From an uncultured Ruminococcus sp. (lineage in GTDB: Bacteria; Bacillota; Clostridia; Oscillospirales; Ruminococcaceae): a stretch of DNA of 8,809 nucleotides. Both the position numbers and the translations under genes were made by a program. The stretch covers positions 1 through 8,809 of the forward strand of contig CAMWRC010000037.1 in assembly GCA_947176565.1 (NCBI GenBank), written 5' to 3'. Below the pieces are notes generated by a model, which made no database searches, had not been told where the DNA came from, and worked only from the letters and a program-made list of their open reading frames with translations. Below are positions 5,972 through 8,809 of the stretch, piece after piece (within the stretch, counting starts at the first letter, position 1; each line of letters starts with the position of its first letter).

Positions 5972-6616
5972 ATGGCGGAAGAAAAGAAGAAAGAAGAAAA
6001 AAAGAAAATTGATTACTCAAAGCTTCTGAATTCGCTTTATTATATCGGTATAACTTTGGGTGCCGCAGGAATAGCATTTTTCGGCTATCTTAAACTTACC
6101 GATACAGAGCTTTTTATTTTCAGCAGGATTATAAGCTGCTATACTGTTTGTCTTGCTGTGGTAACAGTGGTTCTTGCATATCGGTTCATACGTGTCTTTA
6201 TCGAAAATGAAAAGAAATTCAACTATATGATAGCACTTCAGGCAGTAGTTGCATCAGTAGCTCTGGCGTGTGCGGTGAACAGTATGGCAGAGGATATAAA
6301 TAAATCAAAAGTCAATGATGTAGTCAAAATAAACGAAAGAACCAGCATTATTCTGTGTGAGGTTGAAAATAAATCAGGTCACACACAGATAGATGTATAC
6401 TGCAAACGCGGACGTTTCGCGAAAAAAACAGGTGAAATTGATGAGATGATGTTTTCCGTGAAGTGTATCGAAAGCGGCGCGTATAACTGCTATTCCTCAG
6501 ATGACGGAAATACAGCAGTTGTTGAATGCTTTTACGGAATATACGGAAACGGCAGTATACTTATTCCGGAGTATGATACCGGTATGCTTACATATGTCTT
6601 TGATTTGAATTTATGA
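5972..6616 (+). CDS. Membrane protein of unknown function, three predicted spans and a Cys-containing C-terminal domain
   Basis: I do not recognise this 214-residue protein. A charged N-terminus (MAEEKKKEEKKK) precedes hydrophobic segments at about 21-41, 46-70 and 84-104, with a basic loop between the last two. This predicts a cytoplasmic N-terminus and an outside C-terminal domain of about 110 residues. That domain has five cysteines (129, 144, 165, 173, 186) and looks beta-rich. The start is only 6 bases after the argC stop, and no Shine-Dalgarno is visible, so translation probably depends on ribosomes leaving argC. The gene lies between argC and argJ, both enzymes of the same pathway. The layout (Lys-rich tail, three spans, outside domain) resembles the protein at 1374-2093, but I see no convincing sequence similarity between them. 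Confidence 0.8.
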   Translation: MAEEKKKEEKKKIDYSKLLNSLYYIGITLGAAGIAFFGYLKLTDTELFIFSRIISCYTVCLAVVTVVLAYRFIRVFIENEKKFNYMIALQAVVASVALACAVNSMAEDINKSKVNDVVKINERTSIILCEVENKSGHTQIDVYCKRGRFAKKTGEIDEMMFSVKCIESGAYNCYSSDDGNTAVVECFYGIYGNGSILIPEYDTGMLTYVFDLNL

Positions 6617-6629
6617 TTTTATTTCAAAT
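6603..6629 (+). promoter_or_regulatory. AT-rich inverted repeat across a stop codon, upstream of argJ
   Basis: ATTTGAA (6603-6609) and TTCAAAT (6623-6629) form a 7-base inverted repeat with a 13-base spacer that contains the TGA stop of the membrane protein gene. It lies about 30 bases before the argJ start. It could be a weak hairpin or an operator. It does not match the ARG box pattern well and has no T tract, so I do not call it a terminator. Confidence 0.2.
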
Positions 6630-6645
6630 TAAATTTTAAACTGAT

Positions 6646-6652
6646 AGGGTGA
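6646..6652 (+). promoter_or_regulatory. argJ ribosome binding site
   Basis: AGGGTGA lies 7 bases before the ATG at 6660 and supports that start. Confidence 0.75.
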
Positions 6653-6659
6653 TTATTTT

Positions 6660-7955
6660 ATGAAAATAAATAAAATCGGAAATGTAAATTTTATTGATGG
6701 CGGTGTCTGCGCCGCAAAGGGATTCAGAGCAAACGGCATTCAGTGCGGTCTTGCTCATAAGCCGCTTTCTGATACGGAAAAAAATTCTGCTGTGTCAAAT
6801 AACGCGATTCCCTCAGCAAAAAAGAAAAACGATCTTGCACTCATCGTCGCTGATAAGGAATGTACCGCTGCCGCTGTCTATACAACAAATAAAGTCAAGG
6901 GCGCACCTATTATTGTTACTAAAAAACATCTCGAAAACGGCAGAGCAAAGGCTGTAATTGTAAATTCCGTGAACGCAAATACCTGTAATCCCGACGGCGT
7001 TCAGAAAGCTGAAAAAATGTGCGAACTCACAGCTCAGCAGCTCGGTATCAGTGTTGATGATGTTATCGTTGCTTCTACCGGCGTTATCGGACAGGTGCTG
7101 CCCATTGAACCTATTGCAGCCGGTATGCAGGAACTCGCTGACGGTCTGTCATATGACGGTAATAAATGTGCTTTAGAAGCAATTATGACTACTGATACTC
7201 AGCCGAAAGAAATCGCTGTTGAATTTGAAATGGGCGGAAAGATTTGCAGAATGGGCGGTATGCTCAAGGGAAGCGGTATGATTCACCCGAATATGGCAAC
7301 TACGCTTACTTTTATCACTACAGATGCGGATATTTCCTCTGAACTTCTGCATCTTGCATTAAGTGACGTGGTAAAGGTTACGCTCAACCGTGCAAGCGTC
7401 GACGGCGATACTTCTACTAATGATATGGTATGTATCATGGCTTCCGGAACAGCTGAAAATAAACCGGTTGTTCATGAGGACGCAGATTTTGAGATATTCG
7501 AGAATGCTCTCTATAATATCATGATGAACCTTGCAAGAATGATGGCTCGTGACGGCGAGGGCGCAACTAAACTTATTGAGTGTACAGTTTCCGGTGCAGA
7601 GACTGAGAAAATCGCTGAGACTGTTGCAAAATCTGTTATTACATCAAGTCTTTTTAAGGCGGCTATGTTCGGCGAGGACGCAAACTGGGGACGTATTCTC
7701 TGCGCTGTCGGATATGCTGATGCGGATTTTGATATAAATAAAGTCGATGTCAGAATTGGTTCTGACAAGGGATTTATTCATGTATGCGAAAACGGAGCGG
7801 GCGTTGAATTTTCAGAGGAAACTGCAAAGGAAATACTGTCCGAAGATGAAATTCAGATTGTTATTTCTCTCGGAAACGGAGCAGGTGCGGCTGTGGCATG
7901 GGGCTGTGACCTCACTTACGACTATGTTAAAATCAACGGCGATTACAGAAGCTGA
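6660..7955 (+). CDS. argJ: Glutamate N-acetyltransferase / ornithine acetyltransferase
   Basis: ArgJ transfers the acetyl group of N-acetylornithine to glutamate, giving ornithine and recycling N-acetylglutamate. Bifunctional members can also use acetyl-CoA. It is made as a precursor that cuts itself into two chains. The self-cleavage block KGSGMIHPNMATTL is at residues 203-216, with cleavage expected between Ala213 and the nucleophile Thr214. Other family blocks are VNANTCNPDG (104-113), STGVIGQVLP (139-148), MMARDGEGATK (294-304), LFKAAMFGEDANWGR (331-345) and a C-terminal GCDLTYDYVKIN (415-426). At 431 residues it is somewhat longer than usual. The excess appears to be about 20 polar residues near 32-53, between GIQCGL and KKKNDLALI. 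Cyclic or bifunctional mode cannot be told from sequence alone. argB starts 19 bases downstream. Confidence 0.96.
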   Translation: MKINKIGNVNFIDGGVCAAKGFRANGIQCGLAHKPLSDTEKNSAVSNNAIPSAKKKNDLALIVADKECTAAAVYTTNKVKGAPIIVTKKHLENGRAKAVIVNSVNANTCNPDGVQKAEKMCELTAQQLGISVDDVIVASTGVIGQVLPIEPIAAGMQELADGLSYDGNKCALEAIMTTDTQPKEIAVEFEMGGKICRMGGMLKGSGMIHPNMATTLTFITTDADISSELLHLALSDVVKVTLNRASVDGDTSTNDMVCIMASGTAENKPVVHEDADFEIFENALYNIMMNLARMMARDGEGATKLIECTVSGAETEKIAETVAKSVITSSLFKAAMFGEDANWGRILCAVGYADADFDINKVDVRIGSDKGFIHVCENGAGVEFSEETAKEILSEDEIQIVISLGNGAGAAVAWGCDLTYDYVKINGDYRS

Positions 7956-7957
7956 TT

Positions 7958-7964
7958 AAAGGAG
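7958..7964 (+). promoter_or_regulatory. argB ribosome binding site
   Basis: AAAGGAG lies 10 bases before the ATG at 7975, directly after the argJ stop, and supports that start. Confidence 0.8.
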
Positions 7965-7974
7965 ACTACTAAAA

Positions 7975-8809
7975 ATGGATAATATTTCAAATACCGAAAA
8001 ATCACAGATTCTTATTGACGCACTTCCGTATATACAGAAGTATTCCGACAAAATTGTTGTTGTTAAATACGGCGGAAACGCTATGACAAACAAGGAACTT
8101 AAAGATGCCGTAATGACTGATATTGTTCTGCTTTCGCTTGTGGGAATCAAGGTAGTTCTCGTTCACGGCGGAGGTCCTGAAATCAATGATATGTTCAGAA
8201 AACTGAACATAGAAAGCAGATTCATCAATGGTCTGCGCTATACTGATAAAGATGCCGTAGATGTGGTTAAAATGGTTCTTGCCGGAAAGGTAAACAAAGA
8301 ACTTGTTCAGCTTCTTGCACAGCATAAGGGCAATGCGGTCGGACTCTGCGGAATTGACGGCGGAATGCTCACCGCTGAAAAGAAACTCACCGACGACGGT
8401 CAGGATTTAGGATATGTCGGAGAAATAACAGAAGTGAATCCAAAGCCGATACTCGATGCCCTGAATAACGGAAATATTCCGGTTATCGCAACCGTGGCAA
8501 CAGATAACGAGGGAAACACATATAATATTAACGCAGATACGGCAGCAGCACGTATCGCGGCAGAACTCGGCGCGGAAAGCCTGATTCTTATGACCGATAT
8601 TGCAGGTCTTCTCCGTGATAAGAACGATGTGAATACTCTTATCCCGAAAGTCAATGTCAGCGAAGTTCCGTATCTTAAAATGCAGGGAATTGTTTCCGGC
8701 GGTATGATTCCGAAGATTGACTGCTGCGTTGAAGCCGTCCGCAGAGGCGTGAACGGTGCTGTGATTATTGACGGACGTGTTCCTCATTCAATTCTGATTG
8801 AAATACTTT
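7975..8809 (+). CDS. argB: Acetylglutamate kinase, 3' end beyond the window
   Basis: ArgB phosphorylates N-acetylglutamate with ATP, the second step of the pathway and usually the point of feedback control when ArgJ recycles acetyl groups. The frame is open from 7975 to the window edge: 278 codons are visible and about 15-25 are probably missing, as the last residues are HSILIEIL and the family usually continues with a short acidic and Gly-rich tail. Motifs are VVVKYGGNAM at 28-37 (catalytic Lys31), VHGGGPEI at 63-70, NGLRYTD at 85-91, YNINADTAA at 183-191, LMTDIAGL at 205-212 and SGGMIPKI at 241-248 (Lys247). An extra N-terminal helix (SQILIDALPYIQKY, 10-23) precedes the KYGG motif. In the family this helix is found in hexameric arginine-inhibited kinases and is absent from the shorter arginine-insensitive E. 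coli type. Arginine inhibition is therefore likely but inferred. Confidence 0.95.
   Translation, partial: MDNISNTEKSQILIDALPYIQKYSDKIVVVKYGGNAMTNKELKDAVMTDIVLLSLVGIKVVLVHGGGPEINDMFRKLNIESRFINGLRYTDKDAVDVVKMVLAGKVNKELVQLLAQHKGNAVGLCGIDGGMLTAEKKLTDDGQDLGYVGEITEVNPKPILDALNNGNIPVIATVATDNEGNTYNINADTAAARIAAELGAESLILMTDIAGLLRDKNDVNTLIPKVNVSEVPYLKMQGIVSGGMIPKIDCCVEAVRRGVNGAVIIDGRVPHSILIEIL

Noticed and set aside
7956..8787. Antisense open frames over argB
   Set aside because: The + strand frame encodes an unmistakable acetylglutamate kinase without interruption through the window edge.

Overview
The window is a stretch of an arginine biosynthesis locus in which every gene reads on the + strand. The organism looks like a moderately AT-rich, low-GC Gram-positive bacterium, most likely a Ruminococcus-like member of the Clostridia. 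This is an inference from three things: Shine-Dalgarno sequences of the AGGAGG/AGGGTGA kind, a type 2 ArgC beside ArgJ and an N-helix ArgB, and many short AT-rich gaps. The species cannot be fixed from sequence alone.

Positions 9-1240 hold argG (argininosuccinate synthase), which is broken. One A is missing from a four-A run at 811-813, so the reading frame stops at 828-830 while the rest of ArgG continues in another frame from an overlapping ATG at 827. A hairpin terminator follows at 1271-1301 and appears to close that transcript. Positions 1374-3296 form an accessory block: a three-span membrane protein of unknown role, a GNAT acetyltransferase and a histidine phosphatase. Positions 3360-8809 form a tight arginine operon: argH, a small two-span membrane protein overlapping argH, argC, a second three-span membrane protein, argJ, and argB running off the window edge.

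Together the enzymes cover five of the usual arginine steps. ArgJ makes N-acetylglutamate and recycles its acetyl group from acetylornithine. ArgB phosphorylates N-acetylglutamate, ArgC reduces the acyl phosphate, and ArgG and ArgH turn citrulline plus aspartate into arginine plus fumarate. argD and argF (or argI) are not in the window.

The most unusual structure is a second copy of the argH leader and first ten codons. It lies at 2666-2727, just upstream of the histidine phosphatase gene, and matches 3328-3390 at argH itself. The phosphatase gene is therefore bracketed by direct repeats of the argH 5' end, which looks like the scar of an insertion between the GNAT gene and argH. The left copy reads as a 14-codon mini-ORF whose last codons are the phosphatase ribosome binding site. 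Other points of interest are the argG frameshift, the membrane proteins embedded among the arginine enzymes, and an extra segment near the ArgJ N-terminus. I see no tRNA, rRNA, CRISPR array or transposase, and no gene-free stretch longer than about 135 bases.
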